Part shown: one piece after another, positions 16,965 to 25,377 of the stretch
Numbering within the stretch: position 1 is the stretch's first letter
Layout: every line of letters starts with the position of its first letter
Origin: Variovorax sp. V213
GTDB lineage: Bacteria; Pseudomonadota; Gammaproteobacteria; Burkholderiales; Burkholderiaceae_C
Assembly (NCBI RefSeq): GCF_041154455.1
Contig: NZ_AP028664.1
Span: 186,001-250,000, forward strand
DNA: 64,000 bases
Direction of reading: 5' to 3'
Position numbers and translations under genes: made by a program
The notes under the pieces: model-generated
What the model was told of the DNA's origin: nothing
Database searches by the model: none
The model's input: only the letters and a program-made list of their open reading frames with translations

Positions 16965-16982
16965 TCAAAGATGGTTCTTTGA
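16965..16982. promoter_or_regulatory. Palindromic operator before the SufR-like regulator
   Basis: TCAAAGA-TGGT-TCTTTGA is a perfect 7-base inverted repeat, 12 bases upstream of the regulator ATG, in an AT-rich patch. Position and symmetry fit autoregulation by the winged-helix dimer. It also faces the divergent kdp promoter about 150 bases away, but a role there is unlikely. Confidence 0.6.
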
Positions 16983-17035
16983 TTATCAAGGGACACCCGG
17001 GCCGTTGTCGAGCACTTTGAAAAAGAGCAGGCGCC

Positions 17036-17083
17036 TTTACGGTTTCTTTATGCGCCGCGGCCGACTCTGTTCCCCGTTTTTAC
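17036..17083 (+). promoter_or_regulatory. T-rich direct repeats, possible KdpE site upstream of kdp
   Basis: TTTAC (17036-17040) and TTTAT (17047-17051) are 11 bases apart, one helical turn, and a further TTTAC is at 17079-17083. KdpE binds T-rich direct repeats of this kind upstream of kdpFABC in other bacteria. The match is short and no convincing -35/-10 pair is visible, so this is a candidate only. Confidence 0.3.
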
Positions 17084-17130
17084 GGGTGCCTGCCGAGACT
17101 CGAGGCCTTGTTTCGCTGCAGGAGTGATGA

Positions 17131-17262
17131 ATGGATTTCGTCTGGATGGGCGCCTTGCTGGCGCTGTGGGCGGTGGTGGCGGCCATGGCCTTCGGGCTGA
17201 ACCGGCTCAACGGGCCGAACGGGGCAGGCGCGCCGAAAGCCGGCGTGGGAGAACGGCCATGA
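17131..17262 (+). CDS. Small membrane protein at the head of the kdp operon
   Basis: A 43-residue protein upstream of kdpF. Residues 1-22 (MDFVWMGALLALWAVVAAMA) form one hydrophobic helix; the rest is a Gly/Pro/Asn-rich cytoplasmic or periplasmic tail ending GVGERP. The ATG at 17131 has an excellent AGGAG seven bases upstream, and its stop overlaps the kdpF ATG by four bases (ATGA), so it is probably the first gene of the operon. It resembles KdpF in size and layout and may stabilise or modulate the KdpFABC complex. That role is inferred from position only; I recognise no named family. Confidence 0.7.
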   Translation: MDFVWMGALLALWAVVAAMAFGLNRLNGPNGAGAPKAGVGERP

Positions 17263-17357
17263 TCAGCCTCGAAGCTCTCTATGGTTTCGGCGCATTGATC
17301 GCCGTGGCGCTGTTCGCGTACCTGGTGTTCGCGCTGATCTGCGCCGAGGAGTTCTGA
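17259..17357 (+). CDS. kdpF: Potassium-transporting ATPase small subunit KdpF
   Basis: A 32-residue single-helix membrane protein that stabilises the KdpFABC potassium pump. It reads as a short N-terminus, LYGFGALIAVALFAYLVFAL, then ICAEEF, matching KdpF proteins that end in Glu/Phe-rich tails. Its ATG overlaps the stop of the small upstream gene and kdpA begins two bases after its stop, so translation is coupled along the operon. Confidence 0.88.
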   Translation: MISLEALYGFGALIAVALFAYLVFALICAEEF

Positions 17358-17358
17358 C

Positions 17359-19164
17359 ATGACCGCCTCCGCCTGGTCCTTGCTGGCTTCCTTTCTCGTC
17401 GTGCTCTTGCTGCTGGCCTGGCCTGTCGGCAAGTTCCTGGCCGCGCTGTGCGATGAGCGCGTGCCGCGCTGGATGCAGCGCATCGAAGCACCGCTCTACA
17501 AGCTCGCCGGCACCCAGCCGGGGCAATCGATGCATTGGCTGACCTATGCGCTTGCGCTGCTGGCCTTCAATGCCGTGGGCGCGATCTTCCTCTACGCGCT
17601 GCAGCGCCTGCAAGGTTGGCTGCCGCTCAACCCCGCCGCCATGGGCGCCGTGTCGCCCGACTCGGCCTTCGACACTGCGGTGAGCTTTGTTTCCAATACC
17701 AACTGGCAGGGCTACGGCGGCGAATCGACCATGAGCTATCTCACGCAGATGCTCGGGTTCACGGTACAGAATTTCTTCTCGGCCGCCACGGGCATTGCGG
17801 TGGCCTTCGTGCTGGTGCGCGGCTTCGCGCGCCGCGGCGACGGCAAGAGCCGAGGCCTGGTCGGCAACTTCTGGGCCGACCTCACGCGCATCACGCTCTG
17901 GCTCCTGGTGCCGCTGTCGTTCGTGCTCGCGCTGTTCTTCGTGGGCCAGGGCGCGATCCAGAACTTCGACGGCTACAAGACCGTGCACACGGTCGAAGCC
18001 ACGGCGTTCCAGCAGCCGAAGAACGGCGCCGACGGCCAGCCGCTGAAGAACGGGAAGGGCGAGCCGGTGATGGAAAACGCCACCACCAGGACGCAGACGC
18101 TCGCCATGGGCCCGGTCGCGTCGCAGGAAGCCATCAAGATGATCGGCACCAACGGCGGCGGTTTCTTCAACGCCAACTCGGCGCATCCGTACGAGAACCC
18201 GACCGCGCTCAGCAACCTGCTGCAGATGCTCGCGATCTTCCTGATTCCGGCGGCACTGTGCTTCGCCTTCGGGCGCGTGGTCGGCGACATGCGCCAGGGC
18301 TGGGCGGTGCTCGCGGCGATGGCGGTGATGTTCGTCGTCGCGGTGGCGGTCATCATCCCGGCCGAGCAGGCCGGCAATCCGCTCTTCGGCGCGCTGGGCG
18401 TCGACCAGATATCGAGCGCGCTGCAAAGCGGCGGCAACATGGAAGGCAAGGAAGTGCGCTTCGGCATCGACGCCTCGGCACTCTTTGCCGCCATCACCAC
18501 CGCGGCGTCCTGCGGCGCGGTGAATGCCATGCACGACTCCTTCACGCCCATCGGCGGCATGGTGCCGATGGTGCTGATGCAGCTTGGCGAGGTGGTCTTC
18601 GGCGGCGTGGGCAGCGGCCTCTACGGCATGCTGATCTTCGCGATGCTCGCGGTGTTCATCGCGGGGTTGATGATCGGCCGCACGCCCGAGTACCTGGGCA
18701 AGAAGATCGAGGTGCGCGAGATGAAGCTGATCTCCATCACCATCCTGGTCACGCCGATCCTGGTGCTTGCCGGCACTGCGGTGGCGGTGATGGCCGGCGC
18801 CGGCAAGGCCGGTATCGCGAACCCCGGCGCGCACGGCTTCTCGGAGATCCTGTATGCGCTGAGCTCGGCCGCCAACAACAACGGCAGCGCCTTCGCGGGG
18901 CTCTCGGCCAACACGCCTTTCTACAACGGCCTGCTCGGGCTTGCCATGTGGCTCGGCCGCTTTGCGGTGATCGTGCCGGTGCTGGCCATTGCCGGTTCGC
19001 TCGCGGCCAAGCAGCGCCTGCCGGTCACCAGCGGCACCCTGCCCACGCATGGGCCGCTGTTCGTCTCGCTGCTGATCGGCACCGTGCTGCTGGTCGGCCT
19101 GCTCAACTACGTTCCGGCGTTGGCCCTCGGGCCCGTCGTCGAACACCTCGTGCTCTGGAAGTGA
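17359..19164 (+). CDS. kdpA: Potassium-transporting ATPase subunit KdpA
   Basis: Potassium-channel-like subunit of the Kdp pump, 601 residues in the inner membrane. It is related to the Trk/Ktr channel superfamily with four selectivity-filter repeats; visible filter-like segments include FVSNTNWQGYGGE, GTNGGGFFNANSAHPYENP, TTAASCGAVNAM and AANNNGSAFAGL. Length and order match the family (E. coli 557), with slightly longer loops. It starts one base after the kdpF stop. It binds potassium on the periplasmic side; the energy comes from KdpB. Confidence 0.97.
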   Translation: MTASAWSLLASFLVVLLLLAWPVGKFLAALCDERVPRWMQRIEAPLYKLAGTQPGQSMHWLTYALALLAFNAVGAIFLYALQRLQGWLPLNPAAMGAVSPDSAFDTAVSFVSNTNWQGYGGESTMSYLTQMLGFTVQNFFSAATGIAVAFVLVRGFARRGDGKSRGLVGNFWADLTRITLWLLVPLSFVLALFFVGQGAIQNFDGYKTVHTVEATAFQQPKNGADGQPLKNGKGEPVMENATTRTQTLAMGPVASQEAIKMIGTNGGGFFNANSAHPYENPTALSNLLQMLAIFLIPAALCFAFGRVVGDMRQGWAVLAAMAVMFVVAVAVIIPAEQAGNPLFGALGVDQISSALQSGGNMEGKEVRFGIDASALFAAITTAASCGAVNAMHDSFTPIGGMVPMVLMQLGEVVFGGVGSGLYGMLIFAMLAVFIAGLMIGRTPEYLGKKIEVREMKLISITILVTPILVLAGTAVAVMAGAGKAGIANPGAHGFSEILYALSSAANNNGSAFAGLSANTPFYNGLLGLAMWLGRFAVIVPVLAIAGSLAAKQRLPVTSGTLPTHGPLFVSLLIGTVLLVGLLNYVPALALGPVVEHLVLWK

Positions 19165-19175
19165 AGGAGCGCACC

Positions 19176-21272
19176 ATGACAAACACCAAGACTTCCCTTT
19201 CGCTGTTCGACGCCGCGCTGGTCAAGCCCGCGCTGTGGGGCGCCTTCGCCAAGCTCGATGCGCGCACCCAGTGGCGCAACCCGGTGATGTTCATCGTCTA
19301 TATCGGCAGCATCCTCACGACGCTGCTCTGGGTCCATTCGCTGACCTTCCCGGGCGACACCGGCATGAAGCCGGCCTTCGTGCTCGCGGTGTCCGTCTGG
19401 CTGTGGTTCACCGTGCTGTTCGCAAACTTCGCCGAGGCACTGGCCGAAGGCCGCAGCAAGGCGCAGGCCGCCTCGCTGCGGGGCCTGCGCAAGGACACCT
19501 GGGCCAGGAAGCTGCAGGAGCCGCATCACGGTGCAAAGTGGCTCCCGGAGCAGGCGCCGAATCTCCGAAAGGGCGACGTCGTGCTGGTCGAGACCGGCGA
19601 CGTCATCCCGCTCGACGGTGAAGTGATCGAAGGCGTGGCCTCGGTCGACGAGAGCGCCATCACCGGCGAATCGGCGCCCGTGGTGCGCGAGTCGGGCGGC
19701 GACTTCTCGGCCGTGACCGGCGGCACCCGCGTGCTGTCCGACTGGCTGGTGGTGCGCATCTCGGTGAACCCCGGCGAGTCCTTCCTCGACCGCATGATCG
19801 GCATGGTCGAAGCCGCCAAGCGCCACAAGACGCCCAACGAGATCGCGCTCGCCATCCTGCTGGTGGCGCTGACGCTGGTGTTCCTGATGGTCACGGTCAC
19901 GCTGCTGCCGTTCTCGCTTTTCAGCGTCGAGGCTGCGGGCGCGGGCACCGTGGTGTCGCTCACTGCGCTGGTGGCGCTGCTGGTGTGCCTGATCCCGACC
20001 ACCATCGGCGGCCTGCTCTCGGCCGTGGGCGTGGCCGGCATGAGCCGCATGATGCAGGCCAACGTGATCGCCACCTCGGGCCGCGCCGTGGAAGCGGCCG
20101 GCGACGTCGACGTGCTGCTGCTCGACAAGACCGGAACCATCACGCACGGCAACCGCCAGGCCAGCGCCTTCCTGCCCGCACCGGGCATTCCCAAGGCACG
20201 GTTGGCACGCGCCGCCATGCTCGCGTCGTTGGCCGACGAGACGCCCGAAGGCCGCAGCATCGTCGAACTTGCGCGCCGCGACGGGCTCGATGCCAGGCCG
20301 GTCGAAGGCGCGCGCTTCGTTCCCTTCACCGCGCAGACCCGCATGAGCGGTGTCGACCTGCCGGCCGCGCCGAACAGCCTCGACACCGACGCGGTGCTGC
20401 TGCGCAAGGGCGCGGTCGATGCGATCCGCCGGCATGTCGAATCGCTGGGCGGCAGCGTGCCCGCCGAGATGCTGCGCGCGGCCGAAGAAACGGCGCGCCG
20501 CGGCAGCACGCCGCTGGCCGTGGCCGAGGGTGGCCGCGTGCTTGGCGTGGTCGAGCTCAAGGACATCGTCAAGACCGGCATCAAGGAGCGCTTTGCCGAG
20601 TTGCGCCGCATGGGCATCAAGACGGTGATGATCACCGGCGACAACAAGCTCACGGCCGCGGCCATTGCGGCCGAGGCCGGCGTCGACGACTTCCTGGCCG
20701 AAGCCACGCCCGAGGACAAGCTGGCGCTGATCCGCAAGTACCAGTCCGAAGGCCGCCTGGTCGCGATGACCGGAGACGGCACCAACGACGCGCCGGCCCT
20801 CGCGCAGGCCGACGTGGCCGTGGCCATGGGCAGCGGCACGCAGGCCGCGAAGGAGGCCGGCAACATGGTCGACCTGGATTCGAACCCGACCAAGTTGCTC
20901 GAAGTGGTGGAGACCGGCAAGGCGCTGCTCATGACGCGCGGCTCGCTCACCACCTTCTCGATCGCGAACGACGTGGCGAAGTATTTCGCGATCATTCCGG
21001 CGATCTTCGTCTCGACCTACCCGCAGCTCGGCGCGCTCAACGTGATGCGGCTCGCAAGCCCGTCCTCGGCCATCCTGTCGGCCGTGATCTTCAACGCGCT
21101 GGTCATCGTCTTTCTGATTCCGCTCGCGCTCAAGGGCGTGCGCTACCGGCCGGTGGGCGCGGCCGCGCTGCTGCGCCGCAACCTGGCCATCTACGGGCTC
21201 GGCGGTCTGCTGGTTCCCTTCATCGGCATCAAGCTGATCGACTGGCTGCTCGTTGCCACGCATCTTGTTTGA
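19176..21272 (+). CDS. kdpB: Potassium-transporting P-type ATPase subunit KdpB
   Basis: Catalytic P-type ATPase subunit, 698 residues, inner membrane. The phosphorylated Asp is in DKTGTITHG at about residue 317; the TGES loop reads AITGESAPV; the ATP-site hinge reads TGDGTNDAPALAQ starting near residue 532; GDVIPLDGEVIEG is in the actuator domain. All key catalytic motifs are intact. The ATG at 19176 follows GAAGGAGCGCACC. ATP hydrolysis by KdpB drives potassium into the cell through KdpA. Confidence 0.97.
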   Translation: MTNTKTSLSLFDAALVKPALWGAFAKLDARTQWRNPVMFIVYIGSILTTLLWVHSLTFPGDTGMKPAFVLAVSVWLWFTVLFANFAEALAEGRSKAQAASLRGLRKDTWARKLQEPHHGAKWLPEQAPNLRKGDVVLVETGDVIPLDGEVIEGVASVDESAITGESAPVVRESGGDFSAVTGGTRVLSDWLVVRISVNPGESFLDRMIGMVEAAKRHKTPNEIALAILLVALTLVFLMVTVTLLPFSLFSVEAAGAGTVVSLTALVALLVCLIPTTIGGLLSAVGVAGMSRMMQANVIATSGRAVEAAGDVDVLLLDKTGTITHGNRQASAFLPAPGIPKARLARAAMLASLADETPEGRSIVELARRDGLDARPVEGARFVPFTAQTRMSGVDLPAAPNSLDTDAVLLRKGAVDAIRRHVESLGGSVPAEMLRAAEETARRGSTPLAVAEGGRVLGVVELKDIVKTGIKERFAELRRMGIKTVMITGDNKLTAAAIAAEAGVDDFLAEATPEDKLALIRKYQSEGRLVAMTGDGTNDAPALAQADVAVAMGSGTQAAKEAGNMVDLDSNPTKLLEVVETGKALLMTRGSLTTFSIANDVAKYFAIIPAIFVSTYPQLGALNVMRLASPSSAILSAVIFNALVIVFLIPLALKGVRYRPVGAAALLRRNLAIYGLGGLLVPFIGIKLIDWLLVATHLV

Positions 21273-21286
21273 GGAAGCACATCATC

Positions 21287-21868
21287 ATGAACAACCTCTT
21301 TCGTCCCGCGCTCGTGCTCTTTGCATTGCTGGGTGCGCTCACCGGCCTGATTTATCCGATGGCCGTCACCGGCGCCGCCAAGGCGTTCTTTCCTTCGCAG
21401 GCGGCCGGCAGCCTGATCGTGCAGGGCGGCACCACGGTGGGTTCGACGCTCATCGGCCAGAATTTCAGCGATCCGAAGCACTTCTGGGGCCGGCCATCGG
21501 CCACCGCGCCGCAGCCCTACAACGCGAGCGCCTCGGGCGGCTCGAACCTGGGGCCCCTCAATCCGGCGCTGGTCGATGCGGTCAAGGCGCGCATCGAAGC
21601 CCTGCGCGCCGCGGACCCGGGCAACACCGCACCGGTGCCAATCGACCTCGTCACCGCCTCGGCCAGCGGGCTCGATCCCGACATCAGCCCCGCCGCTGCG
21701 CGCTATCAGGCGGCGCGCGTGGCGCGCGTGCGCGGCGTGCCGGTCGAACAGGTGGATGCGCTGGTCGCCAGCCACACGCAGGCACCGCTGTGGGGCTTGC
21801 TGGGCGAGCCGCGCGTCAATGTGCTGGCACTGAATCTTGCGCTCGATGGGAACGCGCCGATGCGCTAA
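21287..21868 (+). CDS. kdpC: Potassium-transporting ATPase subunit KdpC
   Basis: Accessory subunit of KdpFABC, 193 residues, the usual length. One N-terminal membrane helix (about residues 8-30) anchors a periplasmic domain with the family segments GLIYPMAVTG, GSTLIGQNFSDPKHFWGRPS, ASGLDPDISPAAARYQ and WGLLGEPRVNVLALN. It helps assemble the complex and raises ATP affinity of KdpB. The start at 21287 is 14 bases after kdpB. Confidence 0.96.
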   Translation: MNNLFRPALVLFALLGALTGLIYPMAVTGAAKAFFPSQAAGSLIVQGGTTVGSTLIGQNFSDPKHFWGRPSATAPQPYNASASGGSNLGPLNPALVDAVKARIEALRAADPGNTAPVPIDLVTASASGLDPDISPAAARYQAARVARVRGVPVEQVDALVASHTQAPLWGLLGEPRVNVLALNLALDGNAPMR

Positions 21869-21885
21869 CCTGCGCAGCCACCACC

Positions 21886-24630
21886 ATGCCCGACGCCCGC
21901 CCCGATCCCGACGCCCTGCTTGCGCAATTGCGCAGCGATGCGGCGCGCGCACAGCGCGGCAAGCTGCGCATCTATTTCGGCGCCAGCGCGGGCGTGGGAA
22001 AGACCTGGGCCATGCTCAGCGCCGCACAGCGCGAGCACGCGGCGGGCCGCGACGTGCTCGTCGGCGTGGCCGAAACGCACGGCCGCAGCGAAACCGCGGC
22101 GCTGCTTGCGGGGCTGGAGGCATTGCCGATGCGCGAGGTGGACTACCGCGGCCGCAGGCTGGCCGAGTTCGATCTCGACGCTGCCCTGTCGCGCAAGCCC
22201 GCCGTGCTGCTGGTCGACGAACTGGCCCACACCAACGCGCCCGGATCCCGCCATGCCAAGCGCTGGCAGGACGTGCAGGAGCTGCTGGCCGCGGGCATCG
22301 AGGTCTGGTCCGCGCTCAACGTGCAGCACCTGGAAAGCCTCAACGGCACGGTGGGGGCCATCACCGGCGTGCGGGTGCACGAGACCGTGCCCGACACCGT
22401 GCTCGACGAAGCCGACGAGGTGGTGCTGGTCGACGTCACGCCCGACGAGCTCACGGCGCGGCTTGCCGCCGGCAAGGTGTATCTGCCGCAGCAGGCCGAG
22501 CGTGCCGCGCAGAACTTCTTCCGCAAGGGCAACCTGATCGCGCTGCGCGAGATTGCACTGCGCCGCACCGCCGAGCACGTGGAAGACGATGTGCGTGGCT
22601 GGCGCGTCGAGCAGTCGGGCGCGGCCGGCAACGGCGAAGGCGGCGCGCTGCAGGCCTGGAACACCTCGGGCGCGATCCTCGCGTGCGTCGGTCCGCACGA
22701 GGGTGCCGCACAGACGGTGCGCACCGCGGCGAGGCTGGCGGGTCAGCTCAACGTGCGCTGGCACGCAGCCTATGTCGAGACGCCGCGGCTGCAACGGCTC
22801 GCCGCGCAGGAGCGCGACCGCATCCTCGCGGTTCTCAAGCTCGCGGAGGAACTGGGCGCGGCAACCGCGGTGCTCACGGGTTCCGACGTGGCGGAGCAGT
22901 TGGCCGAGCAGGCACGGCGGCTCAACTGCGCGACGCTGGTGCTGGGACGCTCGGAGCCCCTCAAGGGCTGGCGCCGCTGGTGGCCCGCCACGCCGATGCC
23001 GCTGCCGCGGGCGCTGGCGCAACGCGCGCCCGCGCTCGACATCCTGGAAGTGGGCCATGCCGACAGTTCGCGGCGCCTCTCGCGCGCAGCCATCAACGGC
23101 ATGCGCGCCGACGAGGGCGATCACGACAAGGCGCCTATTCATTGGCCGGGCTACGCCTGGGCCACAGCCACCAGCGTGGCGCTCACGCTGGTGTGCACGC
23201 CGCTGGCCAGCGTGCTGGAGCTGTCCAACATCGTGATGCTGTTGCTGCTTGGCGTGATCGGGGTGGCCATGCGCTTCGGCCGTGGGCCTTCGGCGCTCGC
23301 GGCCTTGCTCAACGTGGCGGCGTTCGACTATTTCTTCGTGCCGCCGCGCCTGTCGTTCGCGGTGAGCGACGTGCAGTACGTGCTGACCTTCGCGGTCATG
23401 CTTGGCGTGGGTTTGCTGGTGGGCCAGCTCATGGCGGGGCTGCGCTTTGCGGCCGGCGTGTCGACCAGCCGCGAGCGGCGGGCGCGCTCGCTGTTCGAGC
23501 TCACGCGCGAACTCTCGGCGGCGCTGGAGAGCACGCAGGTGGTCGCGCTGGGCGCTGCCGCGGTGCGGGGCCATTTTGGCGGCCATGCGCTGGTGCTGGT
23601 CACCGACGCGGCCGACCAGCTCGTGATCCCCAAGAATCCGCCGGAGGGCTTCGATGCGCAGGTGGCCGACTGGGCCTTCCGCCATGGCCAGCCCGCCGGC
23701 CTGGCCACCGCCACGCTCGCCGCCCAGCCCTGGCACTACGTGCCGCTGCAGGCGCCCATGCGCGTGCGCGGCGTGCTTGCGCTGTCGCCGGCGCAGCCGC
23801 GCTGGCTGCTGATTCCCGAGCAGGCGCAGCAGCTCGACACGCTGGCCCGGCAGATCGCGATCGCGCTGGAGCGCGTGCACTATGTCGAGGTGGCGCAGCA
23901 GGCCGTGGTCGAGATGGAATCGGAGCGCCTGCGCAACGCCCTGCTCGGCGCCATCTCGCACGACGTGCGCACGCCGCTCACGGCATTGATCGCACTCGCC
24001 GAATCGCTGCAGACCCTGCCGCCCGAAGCGCACGCCGAGGCGGCTCGCGCCATCGTCGCGCAGGCGCACGAGCTGCATGCGCTGGTCAACAACCTGCTCG
24101 ACATGGCGCGGCTCGAAAGCGGCATTGCGGGCGGCACGGTGAATCTGCGGCGCGACTGGCAATCGGTCGAGGAAGTGGTGGGCTCGGCGATTCGCGCGGC
24201 GCGCACATCGTTGGGCAACACCATTGTGCAAACCGCGCTCGATCCGGATCTTCCGCTGGTCGAGTTCGACGCCGTGCTGATCGAGCGCGTGCTGGTCAAC
24301 CTGATCGAAAACGCCACCAAGTACGGTGCGCCGCCCATCGTCGTCGGCGCGCGGGCGGAGACCGGCACGCTGGTGCTCACGGTGCGCGACCATGGGCCGG
24401 GCCTGCCCGCCGCGCTGCTGGGCCGCGAGCAGAAGCTGTTCGACAAGTTCACCCGTGGCGAAACCGAATCGGCCACGCCGGGCGTGGGGCTGGGCCTCGC
24501 CATCTGCCGCGCCGTGGTGAGCGCACATGGCGGCGAGATTGCGGCTGCCAATGCGCAGGGCGGCGGTGCAGAATTCACGGTGACATTGCCGCGCCGCGAG
24601 CCACCGGAACCGGCCGAAGCACAACTCTGA
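21886..24630 (+). CDS. kdpD: Potassium sensor histidine kinase KdpD
   Basis: Membrane sensor kinase that controls kdp transcription, 914 residues. Domains in order: KdpD N-terminal domain with Walker A GASAGVGKT at about 32-40 and LLVDELAHTNAPGSRH; universal-stress-protein-like domain (about 255-380); four membrane helices (about 415-515); GAF-like region (about 535-665); HisKA with ISHDVRTPL and phosphorylated His692; HATPase with NLIENATKYG and HGPGLPAALLG plus GVGLGLAICRAV. All needed residues are present. It is encoded directly after kdpC, 17 bases away, in one transcript with the pump. Confidence 0.97.
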   Translation: MPDARPDPDALLAQLRSDAARAQRGKLRIYFGASAGVGKTWAMLSAAQREHAAGRDVLVGVAETHGRSETAALLAGLEALPMREVDYRGRRLAEFDLDAALSRKPAVLLVDELAHTNAPGSRHAKRWQDVQELLAAGIEVWSALNVQHLESLNGTVGAITGVRVHETVPDTVLDEADEVVLVDVTPDELTARLAAGKVYLPQQAERAAQNFFRKGNLIALREIALRRTAEHVEDDVRGWRVEQSGAAGNGEGGALQAWNTSGAILACVGPHEGAAQTVRTAARLAGQLNVRWHAAYVETPRLQRLAAQERDRILAVLKLAEELGAATAVLTGSDVAEQLAEQARRLNCATLVLGRSEPLKGWRRWWPATPMPLPRALAQRAPALDILEVGHADSSRRLSRAAINGMRADEGDHDKAPIHWPGYAWATATSVALTLVCTPLASVLELSNIVMLLLLGVIGVAMRFGRGPSALAALLNVAAFDYFFVPPRLSFAVSDVQYVLTFAVMLGVGLLVGQLMAGLRFAAGVSTSRERRARSLFELTRELSAALESTQVVALGAAAVRGHFGGHALVLVTDAADQLVIPKNPPEGFDAQVADWAFRHGQPAGLATATLAAQPWHYVPLQAPMRVRGVLALSPAQPRWLLIPEQAQQLDTLARQIAIALERVHYVEVAQQAVVEMESERLRNALLGAISHDVRTPLTALIALAESLQTLPPEAHAEAARAIVAQAHELHALVNNLLDMARLESGIAGGTVNLRRDWQSVEEVVGSAIRAARTSLGNTIVQTALDPDLPLVEFDAVLIERVLVNLIENATKYGAPPIVVGARAETGTLVLTVRDHGPGLPAALLGREQKLFDKFTRGETESATPGVGLGLAICRAVVSAHGGEIAAANAQGGGAEFTVTLPRREPPEPAEAQL

Positions 24631-24634
24631 AACC

Positions 24635-25330
24635 ATGCCATCCCCCACCGCCATCGTGATCGAGGACGAGCCGCAGATCCGCCGCTTCGTGCGCGGCGCG
24701 CTCGAGGCCGAAGGCTGGCTGGTGCACGAGGCCGGCACGCTGCGTGATGGGCTCGCGGCGGCCGGCACGCGCCAGCCCGACCTGCTGGTGCTCGACCTGG
24801 GCCTGCCCGACGGCGACGGTGTTTCGTTGATCCGCGATGTGCGCGGCTGGTCGGCGGTGCCGATCATCGTGCTGTCGGCGCGCAGCGACGAGGCCGACAA
24901 GATCGCCGCGCTCGATGCCGGCGCCGACGACTACCTGACCAAGCCCTTCGGCACCGGCGAACTGCTGGCTCGCGTGCGCGCCAACCTGCGCCGCCCGCGC
25001 GCAGCAGGCAACGGCGACGATCCGGCAGAAGCCCTGTTCCGTTTCGGAGAGGTCGAACTGGACCGCGCCGCGCGCATCGTGCGCCGCGCCGGCGCCGAGG
25101 TGCACCTGACGCCGACCGAGTACCGCCTGCTCTCCGTGCTGGTCGCCAACGCCGGCCGCGTGCTCACGCAACGCCAATTGCTGCGCGAGGTGTGGGGACC
25201 GTCGCACACTGACCAGAGCCATTACCTGCGCATCTACATGGGGCATCTGCGGCAGAAGCTCGAAGCCGATCCGGCGCAGCCGCGGCATCTGCTGACGGAG
25301 ACTGCGGTGGGGTATCGGTTGGTGGTTTAG
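24635..25330 (+). CDS. kdpE: Response regulator KdpE
   Basis: OmpR-type response regulator, 231 residues. The receiver domain has acidic pocket IEDE, phospho-acceptor Asp54 (LVLDLGLP), Ser/Thr in VLSARS and Lys in YLTKPFGTGEL. The C-terminal winged helix ends with LRIYMGHLRQKLEADP and a wing in TAVGYRLVV. It receives phosphate from KdpD and activates kdp. It starts four bases after kdpD. The convergent MDR-type gene ends 47 bases further on; no strong terminator is seen between. Confidence 0.95.
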   Translation: MPSPTAIVIEDEPQIRRFVRGALEAEGWLVHEAGTLRDGLAAAGTRQPDLLVLDLGLPDGDGVSLIRDVRGWSAVPIIVLSARSDEADKIAALDAGADDYLTKPFGTGELLARVRANLRRPRAAGNGDDPAEALFRFGEVELDRAARIVRRAGAEVHLTPTEYRLLSVLVANAGRVLTQRQLLREVWGPSHTDQSHYLRIYMGHLRQKLEADPAQPRHLLTETAVGYRLVV

Positions 25331-25377
25331 GGGGTGAGGGCAGCGGCATTCACGCCACCGCAGACCCCAAAAGAAGC

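Noticed and set aside
21865..24900. Long open frame of about 1000 codons on the minus strand opposite kdpD and kdpE.
   Set aside because: High GC content leaves antisense frames open; the plus-strand kdpD has complete catalytic motifs and the antisense product is His/Arg-rich without domains.
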